This document shows, one piece after another, positions 24,295-36,465 of a DNA stretch of 64,000 bases; within the stretch, counting starts at the first letter, position 1; every line of letters starts with the position of its first letter. The position numbers and the translations under genes were made by a program. The DNA lies in the NCBI GenBank assembly GCA_037176705.1, contig CM073907.1, forward strand, positions 11,191,001-11,255,000, given 5' to 3'. The notes under the pieces are model-generated. The model worked only from the letters and a program-made list of their open reading frames with translations. It searched no databases and was not told the origin of the DNA. The stretch comes from Molossus alvarezi. Lineage: Eukaryota; Chordata; Mammalia; Chiroptera; Molossidae.

Positions 24295-25389
24295 AAAAAG
24301 AGCAGAAGCTGTGTGAAGAGCTGTTTTGGGCCTCGTGGACAGTTCATGGGATATTGATGGGGGACGGTGGGCATTTCTTGGCATAAGTATACGATCATAT
24401 ACGACACAAATGCTCCCTTCTCTACCCACTAGCAAAGGATAATAGGTTATGTTTTAGTGGGAATTATATAAGAACCAACTTTTAAACCTTACTCGGGCTG
24501 GAATTGTGCATTATTTCAGTTGACAGGATTAGTCTTGCCTTTCTTTTTGCATATTTTTTTTGTATGTTAAATTCAAAGGCTTTCCTATTTTCAAGGTAAG
24601 GCGGTGATTGTGTTGGGTTTGTCTGTCCTGCACCCTGCTTTGCTCTTTCTGTTCACACCTGCTGAGGTTTGTGTCGTCTTTCTTCTCGCCTCCTGTAATT
24701 GGAACAGTCCCTGGGTGCTTGAACTCACTTTCTTCCTTGAATGCTTGCTTCTGTGAGTTTTATTGACTTAAAGATATTGTTTCTTGTGACTTAGTATCTA
24801 GTTATATGCTTATAAATCCTTCTAAGACCTTCACAGTAATTTTTTTTTCAATGTTAGTGTCAGATATTAAATGATTCAGATATATTCCAAAACTTCTAAT
24901 TTGGCTTTTGCTGTGATGTTTGCCTTTCCGATGTGAACAAAGTGATGCGTTTTTAATAGGAATATTGTTAACTGATTGATTTCCAGTGACATCGTCTGCT
25001 CCTTTGTCTGATTCCTGGGTCATCTATTTACGAATATATTGTCCTCCCCATAAGTATTATAATTATTGTGATGATTTAAAAAACAGCCCCAGTAATTAGT
25101 TAGCACTCATTGAGCTCATACTGTATGCCAGACTACACTAAGAATATTATATGCTTATTTAATTCTTACAACTAAATTTACGAAGTTTATGAACTATTAC
25201 TATATTATTATAGATGAAGAAACCAAGACTTAAAGATAATGCTGATTGTTCTTGTTCTTACCTTTGTAATGTCAGAAAATTATGTATATGTAGCTTTCCA
25301 GTTTTAGGACTGGCTTTCATAATATGTGAATTTTGGATCTTTGTATATTCCTTAGTGGTGGCTCAAAATATGCAAATCTATTCCTAAGC

Positions 25390-25797
25390 AGAATCATATA
25401 ATATGTACTCGCTAGTGTTTTGTTTTTCTCTCTCACCAGAATGTTTTTGCAGTTCTTTCGTGTTTGGGTCTACCAGTAGTTTGCTCCATCTTTTCTGCTG
25501 CCCAGTGTTCCATTATGTTTCTACCACTTCTCTGTTCACCTTTTATGGACCTCGTAGTTGTTCCCAGGTTGAAGCATTATGAATAAAGCTTCTATGTACA
25601 TTTGAGTACAAGCCTTTGTGTGGACATAAGCTTTCATTATTCATGGACAAATACCATGGAGTGGGATTTCCTGGGTCATATGTTAAATATATGCTTTACC
25701 TTATAAGGAACTGTGAAACTGTTCTCCAAAGTAGCTGTAATTTACAGTCCCATCAGCAATAAGAGTTGCAGTTTCTCCATATCTTCCTCAACACTTT
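25390..25797 (-). mobile_element. L1M 3' UTR fragment, antisense
   Basis: CATTATGAATAAAGCTTCTA, TACCATGGAGTGGGATTTCC and TCCCATCAGCAATAAGAG are the antisense of the L1M 3' region. Confidence 0.75.
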
Positions 25798-25859
25798 TTA
25801 AAAATATGTTGTATGAACACAATGACAGCTATTAGTCCACTCTGTAAAGAAATGATTCA

Positions 25860-26111
25860 CCCTGGATGGTTTTGCTAAGTGGTTAGAGCATTGGCTCGTG
25901 GACCAGTGGGTCATAGATTCGATTCCGGTCAAGGGCACGTGCCTTTGTTGCTGTTTGGTCGCCGGCCCTGGTCGGGGTTGTGTGGGAGGCAACCAGTCGA
26001 TGTGTCCCTCTCATGTCAATGTTTCTCTCTCTCCTTCTCGCTCCCTCCCTCCCAGTCTATCTGAAGATAAATGGAAAAATATCCTTGGTGAGGATTAAAA
26101 AAAAAAAAAAA
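25860..26111 (+). mobile_element. Ves SINE, type A
   Basis: It runs from CCCTGGATGGTTTTGC to TCCTTGGTGAGGATT plus a long A-tail. The perfect target duplication GTAAAGAAATGATTCA is on both sides. Confidence 0.95.
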
Positions 26112-26295
26112 GTAAAGAAATGATTCAACAGCAAAAGAACTGGCTTTACATACAAGTGTGGCTACAATTCTGGCTGAAATGAAATGGTTAGTAGTTTTCC
26201 ATAAAGCCGGTGGTTTAGTGATAGTCCTAATTCAGACTTTGAATTTCTGCCCAGATTTAATTTTTTGTAAACACTAATGGAAACATCCTATTTTA

Positions 26296-26528
26296 TTTTA
26301 TTTTATTTTTAAATTCTTACCGGAGGATATTTTTCTGTTTATCTTCTGATGGGGGTGGGAGAGAAACATAGACCTGAGAGAGACACATCGACTGGTTGCC
26401 TCCTGCACAACCCCAGCCAGGGCCAGGGATGAACCGTAACTGAGGTACGTGCCCTTGACCGGAATCAAACCTGCGACTCTTTGGTCCGCGGGTTGACACT
26501 CTAACCACTGAGGCAAACCAGCCAGGGC
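26296..26528 (-). mobile_element. Ves SINE, type A
   Basis: The head ends AAACCAGCCAGGGC. The target duplication is GAAACATCCTAT on both sides. Confidence 0.92.
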
Positions 26529-27223
26529 GAAACATCCTATCTGAAAAGGAACAAAGAAAAATATTCTCATATTAAAAGTAATTGAAAGATAGTTCTGTAA
26601 GGGGAAAGAACCTCTGAGTGCATCACAAATTACAGTAAGATAGTTTCCCTCAAGTTTGCCTGACAAAGAGAATGTATGGTATGAGTGGGTTTTTTCTTTG
26701 TATGTTTTATAAGGAAATATATTGCATAATTGTGTGTGTGTAATGGAGTTGCACTATCCAGTACCGAAACTGGGATTAAAATCACTGGCATTGCTTGATT
26801 CTGATTTTTCAAGGGGATCTTTTAGAATAGTGGAGAGCTACTAGGATTTCTTTCTTGTTTAGATAAAAAAAATTTCCCCCTTCTAGTAGGTAATAATTAG
26901 ATGACCCAGGCTATTCATACTCAAATGCAGTAAACTTTTCTAATTACTATTTTTTATATTATTGAAAATTTTTGAAACCAAGAATCATATAGAAAGTTTT
27001 TGAAACCAAGACTGCTACTAGGGAAATCTGTAATGAAATTCAGAAAACAGTTCCATTTACCATAGCAACAAAGAATAAAATGCTCAGGAGTAAGTTTAAC
27101 AAAAGCAGTGTGATACCCGTGCGCCACGGACGTCCCTGAAAGAAAGAGGTAGCCGCAGTGGACCAGAGACCTACTCTGTCTGTGGATCGACAGGCTCAGT
27201 AGTATTAAGATTGCAGTACTCCG

Positions 27224-27466
27224 CCCTAGCCGGTTTGGCTCAGCGGTAGGAGCGTTGCCCCGTGGACCAGAGAGACCCGGGTTCGGTTCCCGCTAAGGGC
27301 ATGTACCTCGGTTGCGGTTTGTCCCCGGCCCTGGTTGGGATTGTGTGGGTGGCAGCCACTCGATGTGTCCCTCTCATGTCGATGTTTCTCTCTCTCTCTC
27401 TCTCTCTTCCTCTCTCCCTCCCGCTCTATCTGAAAATAAATGCAAAAAATAAAAAATAAAAATAAA
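27224..27466 (+). mobile_element. Ves SINE, type A, nested in L1
   Basis: The head is CCCTAGCCGGTTTGGCTCAG. The target duplication is AAGATTGCAGTACTCC / AAGATTGCAGTTCTCC. The tail is an (AAATA)n-like run. Confidence 0.94.
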
Positions 27467-27524
27467 AAGATTGCAGTTCTCCTCAAACAGATTGAATGCA
27501 ATCCATATCAAAATCTTAGCTGGT

Positions 27525-27760
27525 GCCCTGGCTGGTTTGGCTCAGAGTTGGAGCTTCTGCCCAAGAACCAGTTCCCGGTCAAGGGCACCCATACTTGGCT
27601 TGCAGGTTTGATCCCCGGCACTGGACAGGGTTGTGCAGGAGGCAACCACTTGATGTGTCTCTCTCACATTGTTGAATCTTCCTCCCTCCCTCCCCTTCTC
27701 CCTTTCACTCTGTCTACAAATCAATGGAAAAATATCTTCAGGCGAGGATAAAAAAAAAAA
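27525..27760 (+). mobile_element. Ves SINE, type A, nested in L1
   Basis: The head is GCCCTGGCTGGTTTGGCTCAG with a small deletion in the box-A region. The tail is ATCTTCAGGCGAGGATAAAA. The surrounding L1 text resumes after a short filler. Confidence 0.9.
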
Positions 27761-28020
27761 ACTAACATTTTGTAGTTGTTGTTGTTGCAGAAATTGACAA
27801 GCTGATCCTAAAGTTTACATGGAAATTCAGTATACTCAGAATAGCCAAAAAATGACCTTCACAAATAACAAAGTTGAGGACTCCCACTTCCTGATCTTAG
27901 AACTTGCTACAAAGCTACAGTGATCAAGACAGTGTGGTCCTGTCATAGGGATGGGCATAGAAAGATCAGTGGGATAGGACTGAGAGTCTAGAAATAAACT
28001 CACACGTTAAGGTCAATTGG

Positions 28021-28283
28021 TTTTTTTTTTTTTTTTTTTTTCTATCCTCACCCGAGGACATTTTTCCATTTTTTGTTCAGGTAGAGTGGGAGGGAGAGAG
28101 AGGAACAGAGGGAGAGAGAGAAACATCGATGTGAAAGGAACACACCGAGTGGCTGCCACCCGCACGACCAACCAGGGCCGGGGACAAACTGCAACCGAGG
28201 TACGTGCCCTTAGCGGGAACCGAACCCGGGTCTCTCAGGACCACAGGCCGACGCTCTAACCACTGAGCCAAACCGGCCAGGGC
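28021..28283 (-). mobile_element. Ves SINE, type A, first of a same-site pair
   Basis: A poly-T of about 21 nt is followed by a nearly intact element ending GAGCCAAACCGGCCAGGGC. The target AAGGTCAATTGG is before and after, and appears again after the neighbouring SINE. Confidence 0.96.
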
Positions 28284-28294
28284 TAAGGTCAATT

Positions 28295-28542
28295 GGTTTT
28301 TTTTTTTTATCCTCACCTGAGGACATTTTTCTATTTTTTGTTCAGGTAGAGTGGGAGGGGGGGAGAGGAAGAGAGAGAGAAACATCGATGTGAAAGGGAC
28401 ACATCGAGTGGCTGCCACCCGCACGACCTACCAGGGCCGGGGACAAACTGCAACCGAGGTACGTGCCCTTAGCGGGAACCGAACCCGGGTCTCTCAGGAC
28501 CGCAGGTCGATGCTCTAACCGCTGAGCCAAACTGGCCAGGGC
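28295..28542 (-). mobile_element. Ves SINE, type A, second of a same-site pair
   Basis: This close relative of the preceding SINE has the same orientation and ends CAAACTGGCCAGGGC. It is followed by a third copy of the target, AGGTCAATTGGTTTTTG. Confidence 0.96.
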
Positions 28543-29624
28543 AGGTCAATTGGTTTTTGACAAGGATGCCAAGGACACTCACTGGGGAGAAAATCGTCTT
28601 TTAAACAAGTGGTGCTGGGGCACCTAGATACCGACATGTAGAGAAACAAAGTCAGTGTCTTATTTTATACTACCTATCAAAATTGACTCAGAGTAGATCA
28701 AAGACTTAAATGTAAGAGCTAAAACTGTATAGACTTAAAGCTTCGTTAAAGTTTCATAACCTTGCAGTAGGTGGTGGTTTCTTAGATATGACACCAAAAC
28801 ACAACCAAAGAAGAAATAGATATAATGGACTTTATTAAAATTAAAAACTTTTATGATTCTAGGGACACTGTCAAGACAGTGAAAAACCAGCCTGCTGAAT
28901 AGGAGAATATATTTGCAAGTCATATCTGATCAGGGTCTGGTATCTAGAATACATAAAGAACTCTTACAACTGAACAATGAAAAGACAACCCAACTTATAA
29001 ACTTTTCTCCAGAGGAGATATACAAATGGCCAATAGGCACATGAAAAGATGTGTTATATCATTAGTCATTAGGAAAATGCAAATCGAAAACCACATGAAG
29101 TACCACTTCACACCCAATGGGAGGGTTGTAATGAAGATACGTGTTGGTGAGGATGTGTAGAGAGTGGGACCCTTGTATGTTGCTGGTGGGGTTGTAAAGT
29201 GTTTCAGGTGCCTTGGAGAACAGTCGGCAGTTCCTCAGAAAGTTAAACATAGTCACCATGTGACCCAGCAGTTCTGCTTCTGGCTACTATACACTCAGAG
29301 TCCACACAAAACCTGTGTTCCATTGACCATGGCAGCATCGCTCATTATGGTTAATGTATCAAATATCCTGACTGGGCAAATCCAGAGAGACGGAAAGTAG
29401 ATTAGTAATTGCCAGGAGTTGGGGAGAGGGGGTGGGGAATGGGGAATAATTGCTGATGGGCATAGATTATCTCTGTGGAGTGATGAAAGTATTCTAGAAT
29501 TAGATGCTGGGGATGGTCGCGCAACTTTGTGAATATGTAAAAAGCCCCACTGACTTGTATACTTAAAAAAGACGAATTTTATGGCATAGGTGAATTATAA
29601 CGCAATTAAAAAAATCACATAGAG

Positions 29625-29870
29625 CCCTGGCCAGTTTGGCTCAGCGGTTAGAGTGTCGGCCTGCGGTCCTGAGAGACCCGGGTTCGGTTCCCGCTAAGGG
29701 CATGTACCTCGGTTGCAGTTTGTCCCCGGCCCTGGTTGGTCGTGCGGGTGGCAGCCACTCGATGTGTCCCTTTCACATCGATGTTTCTCTCTCTCTCTCT
29801 CTCTTCCTCTCTCTCCCACTCTATCTGTACAAAAAATGGAAAAATGTCCTCAGGTGAGGATGAAAAAAAA
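29625..29870 (+). mobile_element. Ves SINE, type A
   Basis: A full-length, well-preserved copy. The target duplication AAAAAATCACATAG is on both sides, placed at the A-rich end of the host L1. Confidence 0.95.
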
Positions 29871-31059
29871 AAAAAATCACATAGAAATGAAAACAGGCTA
29901 AAGTATCAAACCTGGATCTTTTGGAAAATGAGGGGTCTCGCTTAATAATCACACCCTCACAAGAGACATGAAGCTGGCTGTCCCAGGTAAACCAGGATGT
30001 GTGTTCTCCCTGCTTCAAGTCTGTTTAAGCTCTTCTTTCCCCTCATAGAAGAACTCGGAGGGATCTTCCGTTCTTCTCGTATCTGTATCAAATGTGGGGA
30101 AAAGAAAGAGACAAAGAAAGCCATGTAATTCAAGGAAAAGGGAGAGAAGGTAGTTCTCTATAGAAGTGAATATAAATGTGTGTATCAAGTGCAACGTGTG
30201 TAGATATGATACAGGCAGGACTTGACTCATGTATGTGGTTTTTATCGCTTCACTCTCACGCATAGCCCTGTTGGAGCGAAGGAGTAGTTTCGTTGTGACA
30301 CAATAAAGCAGTTTCTCTGAACCAGGGATATCCATCACAGTCATCTGTGGAGCTTCAAGAAATTACCGTTGCTTGGGCAATAGTCTCTATTATGATTTGT
30401 TAGTTTTATTGTTTGGCCAGGATAAGTTCACTGCACTCCGCCAATGAGTTTTATAGATCCTTTTATTGAAATATGTAGTTATTATTGCTTTGTGCACTAG
30501 TAAACAGCAGTAGGGTCGTGAGAACCTGTCTAAACTCCACCCATCTACCTACCTACCTTTTTTTTTTTAGGACCAGCCTGTGCGTAATCTAGAATTTGGG
30601 AGGAATCTTATTATTTATGTATCTTTTTTAGGTTACCTTGAAGCAAGGGCAGTAGTGGAAGCAGGTGGAAGCAAATACACTGGAAACCTGATTCTTGGTA
30701 GGCAGGGACGGGGCCGAGACCTTTCAGGAGGTCTGAGCTCGAAGTTAGCTGACAGCTGCCTGTGGTCTTTATATCCCCAGAGCCCGTTGGAGCCTCAGGT
30801 AAAGTGCCCTCTGATGTGGGAACCGGAGGAGGACATAGCCTCGTGTTGTGATCCTGCCACATCTTTAGTTCCTCCTGTGCAGCCAAGCGCAGTCGGATTG
30901 AAATTGTGCGTGTCCTCTGCTACTGAGAAGTAGCATAGACTCCGTGAATTGAAGTTGGATTCAAGTTGGCTCTTGAAGATTTTTAAGTTCAGTTTAGTGG
31001 TGGATAATGCCCATCCAAAAATGTCTCTGTGACATTTTTGACTGATACCCTTTCCTCGG

Positions 31060-31350
31060 CTGCTGCTTAAATAATTCCAGTGGTCATTTTGATGGTTGCT
31101 AGACCGGAGGGGAGCTGGGGGATGGGTGAAAAAGGGGAGGGGATGAAGGTGTGCAAATTGCCAGTTATAAAAACAGGGATGTAAAGTACAGCATAGGGAC
31201 TATAGTTAGTAATATTGTAGTAACTGTGGTGTCCAAAGGATTCTGGATTTACCAGGGTGATCACTTTGTACGTTACATAAATGTCTGATCACTGTGCTGT
31301 ACACCTGAGACTAACATTGTATGTCAACTAGAATGGGAAAATAAAAAATA
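31060..31350 (+). mobile_element. L1 3' UTR end
   Basis: The text GGGGGATGGGTGAAAAAGG, AAGTACAGCATAGGGACTAT and CTGTACACCTGAGACTAAC, ending in ATAAAAAATA, is a typical L1 3' UTR. Confidence 0.75.
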
Positions 31351-31379
31351 TTAGAGAATTTAAATAACTAAGGTTACCT

Positions 31380-31642
31380 CTTTTTGCTGTTGTTGTTAAT
31401 CTTTACCTGAGGATATTTTTGTCCATGACTTTTTTTGAGAGAGTGTAAGGGAGGAAGGAAGGGGGAAAGAGAGTGATGAGAGATGAGAGAGACACATCGA
31501 TTGGGTTGCCTCCCACACGTGCCCCCAGTGGGGCCGAGGGTCAAACCTGCAACCTAGGTACGTGCCCTCGACTGGGAACCAAACCTGAGACCCTTCAGTG
31601 CTTGGGCCGACGCTCTAACCACTGAGCCACACAGGTCAGGGC
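31380..31642 (-). mobile_element. Ves SINE, type A
   Basis: The head ends GAGCCACACAGGTCAGGGC. The target duplication is AAGGTTACCT on both sides. Confidence 0.92.
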
Positions 31643-31869
31643 AAAGGTTACCTTTCAGCAAGTGTTAGAACTGAGGCTCTTAACCACTGCTGTCTGCTAC
31701 TCCTCTGGGATGTCTGAACCAAGCAGACGAAGCTGAGAATGACAGAGTGAGGAAGTTTTTATTGAACTTTACGGAAGACTTGTGTGTACTAAGCATTGCT
31801 TGTACCCTAGATGCTTTAGCTACTTTTTCATTTACCTTAATATTTACATGAAGTGTGTGTTTAATCTGC

Positions 31870-31985
31870 TCCATTTTAAAAATGAAGAAACCATGACCCA
31901 TAGAGATTAAATGACTTGGTCAAGATCATTAATAGCTAGTTAATGGCAGACCTAGGGTTTAAAATTGGCCCTGATTTCAAGGCTA
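31870..31985 (-). mobile_element. MIR SINE, antisense
   Basis: CTCCATTTTAAAAATGAAGAAACC and TAATGGCAGACCTAGGGTT are the classic antisense MIR core, here in two recognisable blocks. Confidence 0.55.
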
Positions 31986-32689
31986 GTATATTTTCTAGTA
32001 TATTACTTAAAAATAAGAACTGTGTTGATGTAAGAATGACAACTTTCCCTTGAGGAACATGTTTGGATTTCATGGTTATATACCAAACTACAGTCTTGTT
32101 CTTACACATAAATTATAGATCGTCAGTGTTTAAGATTATACATTAAAGTTCACGGATAAATAGCTGAGCAAATTGAAATACTTAAAAATAAATAATAGGT
32201 AGCTCTTATATGTATGCAAAGTAAGATTTTTCTTTTATTAAAAATTATTTTAGAGGAAAGAAAATGAAGATGTTATCCAGCAAATTCATGTTGATTTTAT
32301 AATATCTCTGAGGAAATCACTCACAATTACAACATTGATGTATTCACTAGCTTTTAATAACCCATAAATAATTGTTAGCATTTGTATAGGACAGCATCTT
32401 GCTCAAATCAGTCAGTCATTTAATTGTCCTTGTCTTTTTTTTTAAATTTGAGAGGACAAGTGAAAATTAATATAATGAGGTAGCATAGCATAATGCATTT
32501 TAAATATTGGTTTCTCTTAGCACCAGAGTTCAAGACTTTCATGTTACCAGTACTTGTTAACTGTCTGCTGAAAATCAGTGATATGCTTAGTATCAACAGT
32601 GTAGCTCCTTCCTCAAGATCCAGCTTTGGGGTCATTATTGTTATTAGTAATCCTAATCCTGCTGCAGAAAGACAGTTTGAAGTCCCCCC

Positions 32690-32782
32690 TTTTTTTCTGG
32701 ATGTACCCCTAGTGGGAACCAAACCCGAGACTCCCTGGTCTGCAGACCAATGCTCCAACTGCTGAGCCAAACCGCCCAGGGC
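32690..32782 (-). mobile_element. Head-only Ves SINE (3'-truncated)
   Basis: Only the tRNA-like head is present, from GAGCCAAACCGCCCAGGGC back to GGATGTACCCCTAG, followed directly by a poly-T (the A-tail). The rest of the SINE is missing. Confidence 0.8.
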
Positions 32783-34519
32783 TGAAGCACATTCTTTAAA
32801 AAAAGAAATCACCTATCATCTACCTTCACTTCTGGGAATGTCTTTTGGGTGCTGATTGCCTGTGAAGAAATGTTGTATTGAGGTTTCTTTGGGTTGGTGG
32901 ATACACTGTTGAGAGCTGTGGCCATGGATTTCTCACCACAGTAAAGAAGACCTGTCTCCCTATGCCAGCAGAACCTGTCTAAAAAAGATACTGAGTTTTG
33001 ATTGGTTGGCTGGATGTGTGAGAATTTTGAAGCAGTTTTGTAAGGTAATCGAGAATTTTAGGAAGCAATGAGTAAATCAACCAGCTTACTGTTCTACTGT
33101 CTCCTACTTTATCTTTGTTGCAGTCATTTATTAATTAGCCATTTTTCTGAATATGATTACGATCTGTGTATATTATAAGAATTGATTGCTCATCTCTGAA
33201 TGCCGCTTTTGTCACCCAACACTGCTGTTGAGCAGTTTCTCATTGTGTTCATTTCACACATTATCATTTTTTGTAAAGACTGCTATATTGGGTACCTATG
33301 AGATGTCAGAAATAGCTTTCTTTCGAACTGCATAGGAAACTCTTTCATTTTAAAGGCTATATACATGTTTTGTTGTATGGTTTATATTTATTTACAAGGC
33401 ATTTTTTTTTTCTAGCCTTCTGTGTGTATCATCTGGTATTTTGACTTGGAAGCGTTCGGTCGTGTACCATTTGTACATCTTTTGTATATCTAGGATAAAA
33501 ATTATAGAATGAAGTGATAGAGCAAGGAAAAATATTTATGGTTTGATATGAAAATAACCTACCTGATACTTTTATAATGATCTATAATTTACTTATCCTT
33601 TTGGGAACAGATTATAATCAGCTCTTAAACTATCTGCATGTATATATTAGGTAGGATGCTTTCTTCTCAAGTAACAGAGAGGCTAACCAGAGCAGTAAGG
33701 GTTTACCATTTCATTTAACAAGAAGTCCAGAGTCAGGGTTGTTCCAGAGTTGGTTAACTTGGGTCCCTCTTCTGTCTTCTCTGTCATTTTCATGTTCTGT
33801 TTCATTTTAAAGTTATTTAGTGTCCTTGAAGCTAGCATGGTCCCCAGGCAGTGTTTGCGCCTGTGGGGCAGGAAAAAGGCAATGATTACTCATAGACATC
33901 TTTGCTCTGGCTTGCTTCTAAAGCTCCAGTTTATTTTGTTTCATCGCTTATTGTTGAAGCTAAAGGAATATTAGCTATCTTCTAAGTATTTAATTAATGA
34001 TGTTTATTTTTAAAGTGCATTTATACATCAAGGAAAGCACACATTAGAAAAAGCACAGGGAATGAGTGTTTCTTTCTGTAGTCGGAAGTCCCTCAGACAA
34101 TGAAGAATCCTGTTGATAAATCCAGTCCACTTATTGTGATGTCCGTGGTATAAAATAAAAATGTGCTAAAAAGAGTAAGTGCTCCTGATGAAAATCTAAT
34201 GATGAACTTTGAACCCAGGCGATTCTTTCTTTCATAGAAGAGAACTACAGGTTTCTTCCACGTAATATAAATGTATATTATTATAAATGTAAAATTTAGT
34301 AGGTTTATAATATCTGACAATTTCTCTAAATATCTTATTAAATTTTCAGAATTCAAAATTGTTCTTTTGTGTGTGTCTGCCTCCTACTCCACCACCCCAC
34401 CTTTTCTCGGCTTCTTTGCCTTGTAGGGGTTCCCTAGGTGCAGCTAAGCCTGTGCTGCCCTCATTGATTTTGTGATCAACATATGGGTACTGGGGTTGGA
34501 ATAGACTGAGTCATAATAA

Positions 34520-34720
34520 TGAGTATAATTTTTTAAGCACCTGTTATATGCCAAGTGCTGAACAGGTACTTTATTTCTCTGAATTCTCACAAAACCCTAT
34601 ACGAAATTCATTATTCTCATTTTACAGATTTGAAAACTAAGGGTAAGAGAAGCGTCCTTGACTGTGGCCCAGAGTCAGGTATCTAGTGAGTAACACGCCT
34701 GGAAAGTGGACAGAAGTTTG
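34520..34720 (-). mobile_element. Ancient MIR-like repeat
   Basis: The segment CACCTGTTATATGCCAAGTG, then CATTTTACAGATTTGAAAAC, resembles antisense MIR. It is weak. Confidence 0.4.
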
Positions 34721-35344
34721 CATCTGTGTCACCAAGGGGGCTCTCACATCTTTTGTATTGTCCCCCAGTCTTCCTTGTGAGCACATGTAACAGGTCCGCG
34801 GAGAGGGACACAGTCCCCTTTGCCTGGGATTCCAGAGCTGGGAACCCTGCAGCCCATGCAGCCTTTGAAATGCGTCACCTGGCAGCTCATTTCTCCGTGC
34901 AGCTTCTGTGGCAGCAGCCTGTAGTCTGTCAGAGGGGCTGGGGCCCTTGGCGGTCCTTCCCCGTGGCTGCCACAGCCTTAGCTGTGGGTAAGCTCAAGGA
35001 AAGCTTGCTCTGCAGATTGTTCGGCGCTTTCTGTTCGCTAGGGCAGGAGCAGTATTACCTGAGGCTTTTCGATAGCCTCAGCTGAAGTTGTGCAGCCAAT
35101 CCTGGAACAGTGCAGGGGTCAGGGTGCCACCCCTGCACAGTTGAACATGACTCCCCAAACTTTATTGTATCAATGATCTGTTTCCTGAATTTGATTACTG
35201 TACTTTGGTTATATAAGAAAATATTCACGTTCTTAGGAAATTCACACTTTAAGGGTTGAGGGTTTTAAGGGCATGATATATGCAACTTACCCTCAAATGG
35301 TTCAAAGCAATACATTTTAAATATAAATTCTATATTTTTGATAT

Positions 35345-35495
35345 ATAGTACATTCTCTCACTTTCATTCACTCCATGAGAGAAGGGGAAAGAGAATGAAA
35401 AGGTATGGCAAAATGTTAAAAATTAGGTGAATCTGGGTAACTATTATGAAGCATTCTCTATACTATTCTTGCAACTTTCAGTAATTTTGAAATTA
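35345..35495 (+). mobile_element. L1M 3' end
   Basis: ATTAGGTGAATCTGGGTAAC and CTATACTATTCTTGCAACTT match the L1M 3' terminus. A SINE has inserted at its A-tail. Confidence 0.55.
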
Positions 35496-35740
35496 AATTT
35501 TTTTTATCCTTGCCCGAGGACATTTTTTCATTTTTTTGTTCAGATAGAGTGGGAGGGAGAGAGAGAAACAGAGAGGGAAACATCGACGTGAAAGGGACAC
35601 ATCGAGTGGCTGCCTCCTGCACGACCCAACCAGGGCCGGGGACAAACTGCAACCGAGGTACATGCCCTTAGCAGAACCGAACCCGGGTCTCTCTGGACCT
35701 CAGGCCAACGCTCCAACCGCTGAGCCAAACCGGCCAGGGC
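35496..35740 (-). mobile_element. Ves SINE, type A
   Basis: It runs from TATCCTTGCCCGAGGAC to GAGCCAAACCGGCCAGGGC and is well preserved. Confidence 0.94.
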
Positions 35741-36129
35741 AAAAGTTAAAATTAAAAAAAACGGTTACATATATTACTACATCTGTTGAAGACATTCTTT
35801 CTATGTTCTTTTAAGGCATATGTGAAGTGTAAATTGGATAGTAGGTCAAAGAATACCTAGACCCAAAGTATGGGCGAGGAGGAGAGGCAGCCACAGCCCG
35901 GAGCCGGTGGCAGTGCCTCCGAGGCCGAGTGGGGAGAAGGGGGGGGGTGCCGCACCTGGCTGGGCTGGGGCCTGGCCCCTGCCCTCCGATAGCTCCTCTG
36001 CTGGCAGTGGGGAGGGCCCTGAGGAGGGCGGCCCAGGCGGAGCCAGCCTGCGAGCCCAGCTCTGGGAGGACTGGTGCGGGGCTTTCTGGGTGCCGCGGAG
36101 CAGCTGTCCGAGTCACGAGCCGGGCCCGA

Positions 36130-36290
36130 GTCCTGGCCCCGCTGCCTGCCAGGTCTGACCTTGCTGGCGTGGTATCTGTTGGCTCGGCATCAGTTTTCTC
36201 AGACTTAAAATGGAAATAATGGTCATGCCTATCTCGTGAACAGGGTGTACGGATTTAAGAAGGCGATGTGTGAAAAGTGTTTTGCTGTTA
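36130..36290 (+). mobile_element. MIR SINE
   Basis: It contains TCAGTTTTCTCAGACTTAAA, ATGGAAATAATGGTCATGCC and GTGTGAAAAGTGTTTTGC in MIR order. Confidence 0.65.
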
Positions 36291-36465
36291 CTACCAGGAC
36301 CCTTGAAAAACTTCATTTCTCCATTTCCCCATCTAATAAATAAAGAAAACATATTCATTGTCTGAATTTGATGGCTATGAACTTAGGTGAACTGACAATG
36401 AACATATTTTTAATATTATGAAAAATATTTGAAAGGTCTGATAAAAGGTTTCTTCAGGTAGCTTT

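Larger units (their letters stand above)
26950..29620 (+). mobile_element. L1 element, ORF2 end and 3' UTR, with five nested SINEs
   Basis: The parts in order are the ORF2 C-terminal stretch (CCATAGCAACAAAGAATAAA, AAATTGACAAGCTGATCC, AGTGTGGTCCTGTCATAG, TACCACTTCACACCCAATGG) and a 3' UTR ending GGTGAATTATAACGCAATTAA. SINEs at 27224, 27525, 28021, 28295 and, at the very end, 29625 break it. The ORF has stops and is dead. Confidence 0.85.

Noticed and set aside
28077..28530. Recurring protein-like frames (for example GSVPAKGTYLGCSLSPALVG) at many places
   Set aside because: These are translations of Ves SINEs. The similarity between copies is DNA repeat homology and not a protein family.
29625..29700. 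tRNA-like sequence with box A and box B
   Set aside because: It is the head of a SINE joined to the SINE body, with tail and target duplication. It does not fold as a functional tRNA gene.
34726..35085. 119-codon open frame on the + strand in intron 1
   Set aside because: No recognisable motif, no splice support, and its length is unremarkable for this composition.
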